Shown here: positions 49,887 to 59,174 of the stretch, one piece after another
Layout of the letters: the number at the start of each line of letters is the position of its first letter
Numbering within the stretch: position 1 is the stretch's first letter
The notes under the pieces: model-generated
What the model saw: the letters and a program-made list of their open reading frames with translations, nothing else
The model's database searches: none
Told to the model about the DNA's origin: nothing
Made by a program: the position numbers and the translations under genes
NCBI GenBank assembly: GCA_044224905.1
Contig: JBGAJN010000001.1
Coordinates: forward strand, 248,001-312,000
From: JBGAJN01 sp044224905
Lineage (GTDB): Bacteria > Verrucomicrobiota > Verrucomicrobiia > Limisphaerales > JBGAJN01
Length of the DNA stretch: 64,000 bases
Reading direction: 5' to 3'

Positions 49887-51215
49887 ATGAAACGCCGCCT
49901 TTCAACCCTGTTGGGAATCGCCACGCTGAGTTTCCACGCGCTCGCCGCCGAGTGGCCGCAGTGGCGCGGTCCCGACGGTCAGGGACACGCAAAAGCGAGC
50001 CGGCTGCCGACCGTGTTTGGGGAAACAGCGAACCTCGCGTGGAAGACGGAGATTCCGGGGCGCGGTTGGTCGTCGCCGGTGATTGACGGAAAACAGATTT
50101 GGATGACCACCGCCGTCGAAACCGAAGCGACTCCCGAGGATGTAAAGCGGCGGCTTGCCACCAACACCGGCGATCAACCGGTAACCGTTATGGAGAAAGT
50201 TGAATTGCGCGCGGTGTGCGTAAACCGTGAGAGCGGAAAGTTGCTCCACAATGTTCTCCTCCTGACCGCGCACGAACCGCAATGGGTGCACCGGCTGAAC
50301 AGCTACGCCTCGCCCTCACCGGTGCTCGACGGCGGAAAGCTTTATGCGCATTTCGGCGCCCTTGGCACCGCCGCGCTCAACACAAAGACCGCCAAGGTGC
50401 TTTGGACTAGCACGAACCTCGTGGTGATGCACGAGAATGGCCCCGGCAGTTCGCCGGTCGTCTGGCGCGACAAACTTATCTTCCACATGGACGGCAGCGA
50501 TCGGCAGTTCATCGCCGCGCTCGACACGCGCACCGGAAAAGTCGCCTGGCAGACCGATCGCAGTGGCGAAATGAATCCGCGTGCGCAGCAGCGCAAATGC
50601 TACGGCACGCCGCTCATTATGGACGTGAAACGCAAGCCACAGGTCATTTCGCCCGCGGCGGACTGGCTTTACAGCTACGAGCCCGCGACGGGCAAGGAGT
50701 TGTGGAAAGTTCCCTACGGCCAGCTGGGATTCTCAATCACGCCGCGGCCCGTCGCCGGGCACGGGATGATTTTCATGAGCACGGGCTTCGGAAAAAAGCA
50801 GATCCTCGCGATCAAATATGCCGACGTCCCCACGCCCGAAATCGCGTGGCGTTATAACAAAGGCGTGCCCTCCATGCCCTCGCCGCTGCTCATCGGCAAC
50901 GAACTTCTCTTCGTGGACGATGGCGGCTTTGTCACGTGCCTCGATGAGCTGACCGGTGCGGAGCTTTACCGCGAACGCCTCGCCGGCAATTTTAGTTCTT
51001 CGCCGATGTTCGCCGACGGAAAAATCTACGTCGGCAATCGCGAAGGCGCGGTTTACGTGCTCGCGCCCGGCAAGGAGTTCAAGCAGCTCGCGAAGAACGA
51101 AGTTGGCTCCGGCGTAATGGCCACGCCCGCCGCCGTGGGCCGGTCTCTATTCATCCGCACAGAGAAGGCGTTGCTTCGCTTCGACGACAAAGGGGAACGT
51201 CCCCGCGTGGAGTAG
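49887..51215 (+). CDS. Secreted PQQ-binding-like beta-propeller protein
   Basis: A 442-residue protein with a signal peptide (MKRRLSTLLGIATLSFHALA), followed by EWPQWRGPDGQG, the standard opening of verrucomicrobial/planctomycete PQQ-like propellers. Several blades are visible as strand-turn units with trailing Trp (TKTAKVLWTSTN, TRTGKVAWQTD, PATGKELWKVPYG, LTGAELYRERLAG). No dehydrogenase-specific residues can be assigned, so it may be a scaffold or binding protein rather than a quinoprotein enzyme. It stands alone in its direction, ahead of the convergent ThuA-like gene. Confidence 0.88.
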   Translation: MKRRLSTLLGIATLSFHALAAEWPQWRGPDGQGHAKASRLPTVFGETANLAWKTEIPGRGWSSPVIDGKQIWMTTAVETEATPEDVKRRLATNTGDQPVTVMEKVELRAVCVNRESGKLLHNVLLLTAHEPQWVHRLNSYASPSPVLDGGKLYAHFGALGTAALNTKTAKVLWTSTNLVVMHENGPGSSPVVWRDKLIFHMDGSDRQFIAALDTRTGKVAWQTDRSGEMNPRAQQRKCYGTPLIMDVKRKPQVISPAADWLYSYEPATGKELWKVPYGQLGFSITPRPVAGHGMIFMSTGFGKKQILAIKYADVPTPEIAWRYNKGVPSMPSPLLIGNELLFVDDGGFVTCLDELTGAELYRERLAGNFSSSPMFADGKIYVGNREGAVYVLAPGKEFKQLAKNEVGSGVMATPAAVGRSLFIRTEKALLRFDDKGERPRVE

Positions 51216-51272
51216 AGTTATCCGAGAACAGCTCTATCCAGCCGCGCGTGCAAACTGATCACCGAATGCCGA

Positions 51273-52202
51273 CTACTTCTTCGGCGCGGGCTTGGGCTCG
51301 CGCGGCTTCGGCTCCACGGAGACAGGATTAAACGTCGCGATATCGGGCAAGGTGGTCTGCACACCGTCCTTCGGCACGTCGAGCTTTGCGGTCCACACGA
51401 TGCCGTTCATGATGAACTTGCGGAGATCGTCGATTTTCCAGCTGCGGTAGAAATGCGGCATCACGATACCCATACCGCGCCCGCCATCCTTGCGCTCCGT
51501 GCACCATGCGACGGTTTCACGCTTCGGTGCCTCCGGCGGGAGCATCGAAGTCGCGAGCGCCGTGACGTTCGCAGCCAGATGGTTTCCCTCGGGGCCGAAG
51601 TAGTTGTTGATGTAGGGCTCGTCGTTGAGCGTGAACTCCCGCCAACCGCGCGACACCGGATGTTCCGACGCCGCCTGCGTGATAGTCGCCGCCGGATAAA
51701 TCTTCGCGATGGATTGGTGGTGTTTGCAGCGCGTGGCGAAGTAACCGCCCATCCAGTGCAGCAACGGATGTTCGCCGTTTTCCGCCACGTCACCGACCGT
51801 AAGCCCGGTCGCGTAATGCACACACACGATGCCGCAGCCGCGATCCATCATCTTGCCGAGCTTCGCCACCACGGCGGAGGAATTCGGAAACCGCATCGGC
51901 GGAAACTGGTCGCCGATGAACACGACCGTCGCAGCCGCATCGAGCACCGCATCGTCCTTCGGCCATTCGTTGAACACCTCGGCCTGAATGCCCGGCACGT
52001 TCGCCGCAGTTTCCAGGCAATGCTTCATCAAACGCCCGCCCGCCGCCACTTCGTGTGATCCCGGCGGATGATTGCTCGGACCGACCACGATCAGGATCTT
52101 GGTCTTCGGCGCGGCATCAGCGTTCTCGACAATGACCGATGAAACAAGGACGAGGCCGCAGAGGAACGCCAGCCCGGCACGGACGCAAGTAGGCAGTTGC
52201 AT
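51273..52202 (-). CDS. ThuA-like protein, secreted
   Basis: A 309-residue protein starting at ATG 52202 (a TTG two codons upstream is possible) with a signal peptide (LAFLCGLVLVSSVIV). The ThuA/type-1 glutamine-amidotransferase-like fold is seen in KILIVVGPSNHPPGSHEV, VVFIGDQFPPMRF, CGIVCVHYATGLTVGD, and ETVAWCTERKDGGRGMG. ThuA proteins are linked to trehalose and other disaccharide use, where some oxidise 3-keto-glycosides with a partner. The C-terminus is Lys/Pro-rich. It is divergent from the DUF1592 gene over 113 bp. Confidence 0.85.
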   Translation of the reverse strand: MQLPTCVRAGLAFLCGLVLVSSVIVENADAAPKTKILIVVGPSNHPPGSHEVAAGGRLMKHCLETAANVPGIQAEVFNEWPKDDAVLDAAATVVFIGDQFPPMRFPNSSAVVAKLGKMMDRGCGIVCVHYATGLTVGDVAENGEHPLLHWMGGYFATRCKHHQSIAKIYPAATITQAASEHPVSRGWREFTLNDEPYINNYFGPEGNHLAANVTALATSMLPPEAPKRETVAWCTERKDGGRGMGIVMPHFYRSWKIDDLRKFIMNGIVWTAKLDVPKDGVQTTLPDIATFNPVSVEPKPREPKPAPKK

Positions 52203-52315
52203 GGGCAAAGGTTGGGCGAATCGGCGACGGCACTCAAGTCAGAGCATTCGACTTCCGGCGACACGAGAAAGGTGAAGTTGCCAACTCGTTCGCGCGTCAG
52301 GATACTACTCTGGAA

Positions 52316-54877
52316 ATGTCCTGCAAAATCCAACTGGCCGGCGCAGCGTGGTTCGCCACAACGGTGATCGCGGTCGCCGCCAACCTGCCGCAATCCGCGA
52401 CTTCGTTTCTCGACACGCACTGCATCGAGTGCCACGACGCAGACACGAAGAAAGGCGGATTGGATCTGACCGCGCTGAAGTTCGATCTCGCGGACGCGAA
52501 GAATTTTTCCGCGTGGGTGAAGGTTCACGATCGCGTGCAGGAAGGCGAGATGCCGCCGAAGAAAAAGGCGCGTCCGACGGCGAATGCCACGGACAATTTT
52601 CTCAAATCCATCGCCGAGCCCATGATCGCCGCGGACAAATCGCGCGCGACCAGCGAAGGCCGCTCGACGTGGCGTCGGCTTAATCGCTACGAATACGAGA
52701 ACACTTTGCGCGATCTGCTCGGTGCGCCGTGGTTGCAGGTGAAGGACATGTTGCCCGAGGACGGCGAGTCGCATCGGTTCAACAAAATCGGCGACGCGCT
52801 CGACGTGTCACACGTGCAGATGGCGCGTTATCTCGGCGCGGCGGATTACGCCTTACGGCAGGTGGTGGCGTATCAAACCGCAAAGCCGAAGGCGGAGACC
52901 GTTCGCTACTGGGCGAGAGAGCAGCGCGCGTTCATCGGGAAAATTAAATTCAGCCAGTTCAATCGCAGTCCCGAGCGCGCCACATTTCCAATGCTCGGCA
53001 CCATGGCGCAAGTGGACGTGCTCGAAGGCAAGGCGCCGATCACGGTTGGAGCTAAGAATCCTCAGGTGCGCGCGCAGGAAGCGATCGGCGTGGTCGCGAG
53101 CACCTATGAACCGCTGGAGATCAAGTTCGACCAGTTCAAGGCGCCGGTCGCGGGCCACTACAAACTCCGCTTCAGCGCGTATTCTTTCTGGGCCGGTGCG
53201 GCGGCGGGCGAGAAATGGTGGCGGCCCGTGCGCGAGAAAACTTTTCCCGGCCGCCGCCCCGAGCCGATCACCATTTACGCGGAAACGCCGCCGCGCCTGC
53301 TGCGATTGCTCGGCAGCTTCGATGTGAATCCGGAACCGACCGTGCGCGAGCTCGACGTTTATCTGCTCGCCGGCGAAACCATCCGGCCCGACGCCGTCCG
53401 GCTCTTCCGTTCGCGCCCGCCCAACTACCACAATCCGCTCGCCGAGAAAGACGGTCAGCCCGGCGTGGCGTTTCAGTGGATGGATGTCATGGGTCCGATT
53501 TTCGAACAGTGGCCCACCGCAGGACACAAGCTGCTGTTCGGTAACATGCAATTGCGCGCGGCGAAGAACGGCACGGTCGACGTGATCTCGCTCAAGCCGC
53601 AGGCGGACGCCGAACGCTTGCTGCGCACGTTCATGAAACGCGCCTATCGCGGCCCGGTCGCCGAGGCCGATGTGCAACGTTTCCTCGCGGTGATTCAAGG
53701 CGCGATGAAATCGGGATTCGGTTTCGGCGACGCGATGATCGCCGGCTATTCGGCGGTGCTGTGCTCGCCGGAGTTTGTTTGCCTCGAAGAAAAGCCCGGC
53801 CACCTCGACGACTACGCGCTGGCTTCACGGCTCGCGTATTTCATTTGGAATTCCGAACCGGACAAGGAACTCCGCGCCGTCGCCGCCAGAGGTGAACTGC
53901 ATCAGCCGGACATGCTCCGCGCGCAGACCGACCGCTTGCTCAACGATCCGAAAGCGCGCCGCTTCGTCAACGCGTTCCTCGATTACTGGCTCGACTTGCG
54001 AAAGATCAACGCCACCTCGCCCGACGCCGCGCTCTATCCGGATTATTACCTCGACGATCTGCTCGTCGAATCAGCGACAGCCGAGACTCAATTGTTCTTC
54101 GCCGAGTTGCTCCGCGGTGATTTGCCCGCGCGCAATCTCGTTGCCTCCGATTTCGCAATGGTCAACGAGCGGCTCGCGTTGCACTACGGGTTGCCGCCGG
54201 TTCAAGGCGTGGCGCTCCGCCGCGTGCCCTTGCCGAAGGATAGTCCGCGTGGCGGATTGCTCACGCAGGCGAGCGTGCTAAAAGTCACCGCCAACGGAAC
54301 TACGACTTCGCCCGTGCTGCGCGGCGCGTGGGTGATGGAGCGGATTCTCGGCAAACAACCGCCACCGCCGCCGCCCAGCGTTCCGGCGATTGAGCCCGAT
54401 ACGCGCGGTGCGCAGACCATTCGCGAGCAGCTCGACAAGCATCGCACGCTCGAAACCTGCGCTGCGTGCCACGCGAAGATTGATCCGGCGGGGTTCGCCT
54501 TGGAGAGCTTTGATGTGCTCGGCGGTTTCCGTGAAAAATATCGGGCGCTCGGCGAGGGCGAGCATCCGCGCGGCTACGGCAAGAACGGGCAGCCGTTCGA
54601 GTTTCATCATGCACAAACTGTGGATGCGAGCGGCGAACTTCCCGACGGTCGCAAGTTCAACGACATCCTCGCGCTCAAGCGCCTGCTGCTCGACGACGAG
54701 AAGCAGCTCGCCCGCAACCTCGCTCGTCAGTTTGCCGTTTATGCCACGGGCGCGCCCGTGCGCTTCGGCGACCGACCGGAGATCGAACAAATCCTCGAAC
54801 GCGCGAGCAGCAGCCATTATGGCGTGAAGTCGCTCGTGCACGAGATCGTCCAAAGCCAGTTGTTTCAAAGCAAATGA
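52316..54877 (+). CDS. Planctomycete-type cytochrome c with DUF1587/1592/1588/1585 domains
   Basis: An 853-residue exported protein. The signal segment (AAWFATTVIAVAANL) precedes heme motif CIECH at residues 36-40. Domains in order: DUF1587 (WRRLNRYEYENTLRDLLG), DUF1595-like (LLRTFMKRAYRGPVAEADV), DUF1592 (LASRLAYFIWNSEPDKELR, FVNAFLDYWLDLRKI), DUF1588 (RGGLLTQASVLKVTANGTTT), and DUF1585. A second heme motif CAACH lies in TCAACHAKIDPAGFALESFD. It is a periplasmic electron-transfer protein of unknown partner reaction, coupled by ATGA to the DUF1552 gene. Confidence 0.92.
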   Translation: MSCKIQLAGAAWFATTVIAVAANLPQSATSFLDTHCIECHDADTKKGGLDLTALKFDLADAKNFSAWVKVHDRVQEGEMPPKKKARPTANATDNFLKSIAEPMIAADKSRATSEGRSTWRRLNRYEYENTLRDLLGAPWLQVKDMLPEDGESHRFNKIGDALDVSHVQMARYLGAADYALRQVVAYQTAKPKAETVRYWAREQRAFIGKIKFSQFNRSPERATFPMLGTMAQVDVLEGKAPITVGAKNPQVRAQEAIGVVASTYEPLEIKFDQFKAPVAGHYKLRFSAYSFWAGAAAGEKWWRPVREKTFPGRRPEPITIYAETPPRLLRLLGSFDVNPEPTVRELDVYLLAGETIRPDAVRLFRSRPPNYHNPLAEKDGQPGVAFQWMDVMGPIFEQWPTAGHKLLFGNMQLRAAKNGTVDVISLKPQADAERLLRTFMKRAYRGPVAEADVQRFLAVIQGAMKSGFGFGDAMIAGYSAVLCSPEFVCLEEKPGHLDDYALASRLAYFIWNSEPDKELRAVAARGELHQPDMLRAQTDRLLNDPKARRFVNAFLDYWLDLRKINATSPDAALYPDYYLDDLLVESATAETQLFFAELLRGDLPARNLVASDFAMVNERLALHYGLPPVQGVALRRVPLPKDSPRGGLLTQASVLKVTANGTTTSPVLRGAWVMERILGKQPPPPPPSVPAIEPDTRGAQTIREQLDKHRTLETCAACHAKIDPAGFALESFDVLGGFREKYRALGEGEHPRGYGKNGQPFEFHHAQTVDASGELPDGRKFNDILALKRLLLDDEKQLARNLARQFAVYATGAPVRFGDRPEIEQILERASSSHYGVKSLVHEIVQSQLFQSK

Positions 54878-56211
54878 ACCACCCGTCATCGAATTCACCG
54901 GCCGCTTTCATATCGGTTCAACGCGCCGTCTCGCGCCGGCAGTTCCTGCGCGCGGCGGGCGTGGGACTTTCGCTCCCGTTGCTGGACGCCATGCTCCCGG
55001 CGTTCGCGCGCGAGGCCAAAGTGACGTCGTCCCCGCGCCGCATGCTGGCGGTTTGCAACAACCTCGGCTTGTTGCCCGAAAAATTCTTTCCGGAACAGAC
55101 TTCCGTCGGGCGCGGCTACAAACTGTCGCCTTACCTGGAAGAACTTCGCGCTCATCGCGACAACTTCACCGTCTTCAGTGGCGTGTGGCATCCCGACGTG
55201 GATGGCGGTCATCCGGCAGACAACTGCTTCCTCACCGCCGCGCCGCATCCGGGCAGCGGTGGTTTCCGCAACACCATTTCGCTCGATCAGTTCGCCGCCG
55301 AACAAATCGGCCACCTCACGCGTTTCCCCTCGCTCACGCTGGGCGTCAACGTGCAACAGGGCCAACGCAGTCTTTCATGGACCGGCGGCGGCGTGCTCAT
55401 TCCCTGCGAAGAGAAACCGTCGGAGGTTTTCAAACGCCTCTTCCTCCGCGGGACGCCGATCGAGATCCGCGCGCAAGAACGCCGGCTCGCACTCGGTGAA
55501 AGCATCATGGACGCCGTCGCGGATCAAACGCGCAGCCTCAAACGTGACGTTGGCCCGCGCGATCGCGAGCGACTGGATCAGTATTTCACCGGCGTGCGCG
55601 ACCTCGAGCAACGCCTCGCCAAGGCCCGCGAATGGGAGAAGAAGCCGAAGCCCGTCGTGAAAGTTCCCGCGCCGCACGATCCCGAGAGCCCGCGCGAATA
55701 CATGGACAAGACCCGGCTCATGTATGACATGGCGCGGCTCGCGTTCGAGACTGATTCGACGCGCCTCGTAACGCTCCTGCTCGACAGCGTGAATTCACCG
55801 GTGCTTGAAATCGAAGGCGCGCACATCACCGACGGCTATCACAGCCTGTCGCACCACGGAAAATCCTCCACCAAACTGAAGCAGCTCGAGACCATCGACC
55901 GCGAGCACATGAAGTTGCTCGCCGGACTTTTCACGGAGCTGAAATCCAAACGCGAAGGCGGCGAGACGCTACTGGATCGGACGATGATTCTTTACGGCAG
56001 CAACCTCGGTAACGCGAACACGCACGTCACCACGAACCTTCCCGTGCTCTTCGCGGGCGGAGGTTTCAAACACGGCCAGCATCTCGCCTTCGATCGTGAG
56101 CGCAATTATCCGTTGCCGAATCTCTTCGTCTCCATGCTCCAACGGATGGGCATCGAAGCGGAGAAGTTCGCCACCAGCACCGGCACGATGCGCGGTCTGG
56201 ACATGGCTTAA
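54874..56211 (+). CDS. Tat-exported DUF1552 protein
   Basis: A 445-residue protein overlapping the preceding stop by 4 bp (ATGA). The Tat signal is VSRRQFLRAAGVGLSLPLL. The DUF1552 body shows RRMLAVCNNLGLLPEKFFP, VFSGVWHPDVDGGHPADNCF, ISLDQFAAEQIGHLTRF, LTLGVNVQQGQRSLSWTGGG, DGYHSLSHHGKSSTKLKQLE and MILYGSNLGNANTHVTTNLP. It is the constant partner of DUF1592 cytochromes. Function is unknown; by analogy with DUF1501 it may be a metal-dependent hydrolase or oxidase of an oxidised or sulfated substrate. Confidence 0.93.
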   Translation: MNHPSSNSPAAFISVQRAVSRRQFLRAAGVGLSLPLLDAMLPAFAREAKVTSSPRRMLAVCNNLGLLPEKFFPEQTSVGRGYKLSPYLEELRAHRDNFTVFSGVWHPDVDGGHPADNCFLTAAPHPGSGGFRNTISLDQFAAEQIGHLTRFPSLTLGVNVQQGQRSLSWTGGGVLIPCEEKPSEVFKRLFLRGTPIEIRAQERRLALGESIMDAVADQTRSLKRDVGPRDRERLDQYFTGVRDLEQRLAKAREWEKKPKPVVKVPAPHDPESPREYMDKTRLMYDMARLAFETDSTRLVTLLLDSVNSPVLEIEGAHITDGYHSLSHHGKSSTKLKQLETIDREHMKLLAGLFTELKSKREGGETLLDRTMILYGSNLGNANTHVTTNLPVLFAGGGFKHGQHLAFDRERNYPLPNLFVSMLQRMGIEAEKFATSTGTMRGLDMA

Positions 56212-56270
56212 ATTGCTTCGCCGAGTGCGGAACGGTCCGCAGCCCAGAGCCTCTTCTACGCTCGACATTA

Positions 56271-56302
56271 CAAAACAACTGCCGCCCTGCTCAGGACGGC
56301 AG
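56271..56302 (-). terminator. Intrinsic terminator of the DUF481 gene
   Basis: On the minus strand an 11-bp stem (one G-T pair) between 56292-56302 and 56279-56289 has a 2-nt apparent loop. It is followed by TTGTTTTG. It starts 21 bp after the DUF481 stop. Confidence 0.82.
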
Positions 56303-56322
56303 CTGATTCAGGCGGGCAGAAT

Positions 56323-57087
56323 TTAAAACTTATAAGCCACCGCCGTGACGAACTTGATGTCGTTCTTCTTGCGCCCGATCGCAGGCTCATTCCGGTAGGT
56401 GTCCTGCACGTAGGTACGCAGACTGAGGTTCTTGGCGAGATCGGTCTCCAAACCGATTTCGGCATTGGCAATGTAGTTACCCCAACGATCCACCTGAGGC
56501 AGGAACTCGGCATTCTGCCACATGCGCGTCTTCTCGTTGAACTTGTGCTCAAAGCGTTCCGCAAGGCGCAGTGTTGCGTAGGTGCTGTAGGCGCTTCCGA
56601 GGTGTTCGTGAACAATGCCCGGACCGACTTCCGCCGCAAGCGTGGTGTTCTTTTCCTTGATGATGTAATAACCGAGACCGAGGCCAACGCCGACGCGGTA
56701 AGAAACATTCGCGATGGCGTCATGGAGGCCGTCGACACGGCCATAGCCGTACCACCGATCCTCGCTGCCAAACAACCGATTGTATTGTCCAAAAGCATGG
56801 AGGGATTCGGCGTTTTTTACGCCGCTGTTCTTGCCATAGGTGCCATCGGCCCCGAGCAGGATTTCGTTTTTGTCCTGCTTGCGAGTGGCCGCGATATTAC
56901 CGGTGAACAGCAAGGTGGAGCTGTTACCGCGCGTCAGGGTGAAGCCCAACGCAGCGCTGTTTTGCCACACCGGCTTTTTCTCAGCTGGCGCAGCAGCCGC
57001 GGTTTGAGCAGAAGCCCCGCTGGCCCCCGCCAGCAAAACGCCGGCTACCGAAGCCACGAGGGAAGTAGTTTTTATTTTGTTGTGCAT
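56323..57087 (-). CDS. DUF481-family outer-membrane protein
   Basis: A 254-residue protein with a signal peptide (TTSLVASVAGVLLAGASGASA). The mature part alternates amphipathic strands ending in aromatic residues, as in DUF481 (YdiY-like) beta-barrels: NSAALGFTLTRGNSSTLLFT, KNEILLGADGTYGKNSG, RWYGYGRVDGLHD, YRVGVGLGLGYYIIKEK, and a final FVTAVAYKF ending in Phe, the outer-membrane assembly signal. Function is unknown. It is a single-gene unit closed by a strong terminator. Confidence 0.86.
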   Translation of the reverse strand: MHNKIKTTSLVASVAGVLLAGASGASAQTAAAAPAEKKPVWQNSAALGFTLTRGNSSTLLFTGNIAATRKQDKNEILLGADGTYGKNSGVKNAESLHAFGQYNRLFGSEDRWYGYGRVDGLHDAIANVSYRVGVGLGLGYYIIKEKNTTLAAEVGPGIVHEHLGSAYSTYATLRLAERFEHKFNEKTRMWQNAEFLPQVDRWGNYIANAEIGLETDLAKNLSLRTYVQDTYRNEPAIGRKKNDIKFVTAVAYKF

Positions 57088-57242
57088 GTTGTTTCGGAAG
57101 TTGAGCCGCGAATCAAAAATTATTCCACGACGGGAATCAAGTTCCTAATAAAGCCCGCGAGGACTATCTCATGGACACCGCCCACGCACCCGATTTGGTT
57201 CACCCATTCGAGCGGCGCCAGTTCCCGAAGGCGGGCCCTAAA

Positions 57243-58121
57243 TCACTTTGCTCCGGCGCGGTGATCAGATGGCCGCCAACCGACCCATTTCTTGAACGTC
57301 GTCGAGAAGACAAACGGATTCTGATAACCCACTGCAGAGGCGATCGTTTCAATCTTGTCGTTGGTCGAAGAGAGCAGCTCCGCCGCGCGGCGCATGCGAA
57401 GGAACGTGACTTGGTGCATCGGGCTGCGACCTAGATGTTGGCGGCACAACCGGCGCAAATGTTCGCCGCTCACGTGCGCTTCGCGGGCGAGTTTATCCAA
57501 AGTCCACTCGTCGCCCAGACGCGCGGCGACCTTTTCCCACAGCTTCCACAGGCGGTCATCCACCTGTCGTGGTTGCGCGAATCGCAGCACGTAGAGCTGA
57601 ATCAACTCCACCCAATGATGCATCGCCGTCGGTGCCGCGGCACCGAGACATTCGTGATGCAATCCAAGAATCGCCGCGCGCAACGGCTCCGCATCGAACT
57701 TGGCAAGCACTGGCGAGGCGTTGGTCGCCACGGGCCGTTGTTCCGGCGGTTGATCGTAACGCGCCCAGCAGAAATCCCAGCGCGACTTCGGAACGGCGTG
57801 AAAAGCGTTCAGGGTCTGCGGTGGCAACAGACAGGCCGTGCCTGCGCCGCACCGCTGCCAGCGGCCATCGACGAGAATCCGGCCTTCGCCGCCGAAGCAC
57901 GCGAGAAAGTAGGTGCCGCTTTGTTTCGTCCGCACGATGCGATATGGCGCGACGCCGTGGCACACGCCAACGTGGGCAATCTGATGCTGTCCGAGCGCGG
58001 GGCAAACCGGCGCGTCCCGCAACCACGCCCGCTGGTCGGCATTATTCGCGCGAACGCACACCTGCTCGGTGCGCTCGCCGAGCACGTGGGTTTCCGCTAG
58101 TTCAGCAGAGGATTTGGTCAT
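57243..58121 (-). CDS. AraC-family transcriptional regulator
   Basis: A 292-residue protein starting at ATG 58121; an upstream in-frame ATG at 58301 would run through the start of the divergent gene. The N-terminal cupin-like sensor domain includes KQSGTYFLACFGGEGRILVD and GAGTACLLPPQTLNAFHAV. The C-terminal 100 residues hold two helix-turn-helix units: WTLDKLAREAHVSGEHLRRL and IETIASAVGYQNPFVFSTTF followed by KKWVGWRPSDHR. Such regulators usually activate sugar genes. It is divergent from the SDR gene, its likely target. Confidence 0.9.
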   Translation of the reverse strand: MTKSSAELAETHVLGERTEQVCVRANNADQRAWLRDAPVCPALGQHQIAHVGVCHGVAPYRIVRTKQSGTYFLACFGGEGRILVDGRWQRCGAGTACLLPPQTLNAFHAVPKSRWDFCWARYDQPPEQRPVATNASPVLAKFDAEPLRAAILGLHHECLGAAAPTAMHHWVELIQLYVLRFAQPRQVDDRLWKLWEKVAARLGDEWTLDKLAREAHVSGEHLRRLCRQHLGRSPMHQVTFLRMRRAAELLSSTNDKIETIASAVGYQNPFVFSTTFKKWVGWRPSDHRAGAK

Positions 58122-58272
58122 GGCATTGGCGACGCGGTGCAACCACGCCGACGATCCGCATTGGATATCACGACGAGGCCGGGCGGTGCACGCTTCGAAA
58201 GTTTTCCCAAGCCGACAATCTCCCGGTTTATGCTCGACAATCCAACGCGGCGGAAGCTCACCATGATTGGTC

Positions 58273-59043
58273 ATGAATTCGTCAAAACTGGTGCTGGTCA
58301 CCGGCTCCGCTGGGCGCGTCGGCCAGGCGGTCGTGAAGGAATTGCTCGCGCGCGGTCACACGGTGCGCGGCTTCGATCGCGTGCCGACGCCGGGTTTGGC
58401 CGACGCGCTGGTCGGAACGATTACGGATGCGGACGCGGTTCAACGCGCGATGCAAGGCGTGAAGACACTCGTGCATCTCGCGGCGACTCCGGACGACGCG
58501 GATTTTCTCACTGAACTTTTGCCGAACAATCTCACCGCGCTTTATCTCGTGATGGAAGCAGCGCGCAACGCCGGGGTCGAACGCCTGATCCTCGCTAGCA
58601 GTGGCCAAGTGAATTGCTGGCAAAATGAAAAGCACAACGGTCCGTGGCCGGTTCGCGTCGAGGATATCGTCACTCCGAAGTATTGGTACGCGGCTACGAA
58701 GATGTTCATGGAATCGATCGGACGCAGCTACGCGGAAGTCCACGGCATGAGCGTCATCGTTGCCCGCCTCGGCTGGTGCCCCCGCACGCCGGAGCAAGTG
58801 CGCGAGATCGCCTCCAGCGAGTTGTTTCGCGACGTTTATTTCAGTCCGGGCGACGCCGGGCGCTTCTTTGCGTGCGCTGTTGAAGCTCCCGCTTCACTGC
58901 AATTCGCGACGGTCTATGCCACAAGCAAACCACTCGTCGCCGCGCGCTTCGATCTGGAGCCGACGAAAAGACTGCTCGGTTTTGAACCGCAGGAATGCTG
59001 GCCGGCGGGAACGGAGATCATCACGGGCCGTTGCGCAATTTGA
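58273..59043 (+). CDS. NAD-dependent epimerase/dehydratase (uronate-dehydrogenase-like SDR)
   Basis: A 256-residue extended SDR starting at ATG 58273. The NAD motif is VLVTGSAGRVGQAVVKELLA; LVHLAATPDDADF and ILASSGQVNCW follow, and the catalytic YxxxK is in YWYAATKMFMESIGRSYAE. The length and motif order resemble hexuronate dehydrogenases and related short epimerases. It lies 151 bp from the divergent AraC gene, which suggests induction by the same sugar. The substrate is inferred only. Confidence 0.82.
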   Translation: MNSSKLVLVTGSAGRVGQAVVKELLARGHTVRGFDRVPTPGLADALVGTITDADAVQRAMQGVKTLVHLAATPDDADFLTELLPNNLTALYLVMEAARNAGVERLILASSGQVNCWQNEKHNGPWPVRVEDIVTPKYWYAATKMFMESIGRSYAEVHGMSVIVARLGWCPRTPEQVREIASSELFRDVYFSPGDAGRFFACAVEAPASLQFATVYATSKPLVAARFDLEPTKRLLGFEPQECWPAGTEIITGRCAI

Positions 59044-59174
59044 ATTCGTTCACATGACTCCGCCGACCGGTGTGCGTTTCGGATAGCTGCTGGTGCGTTT
59101 TTCCCATTCAACAACGCGCGCGCCTTGCCTACGCTCTTCGCGAATCGAATGACCATCCACAACTGAATTGATTT

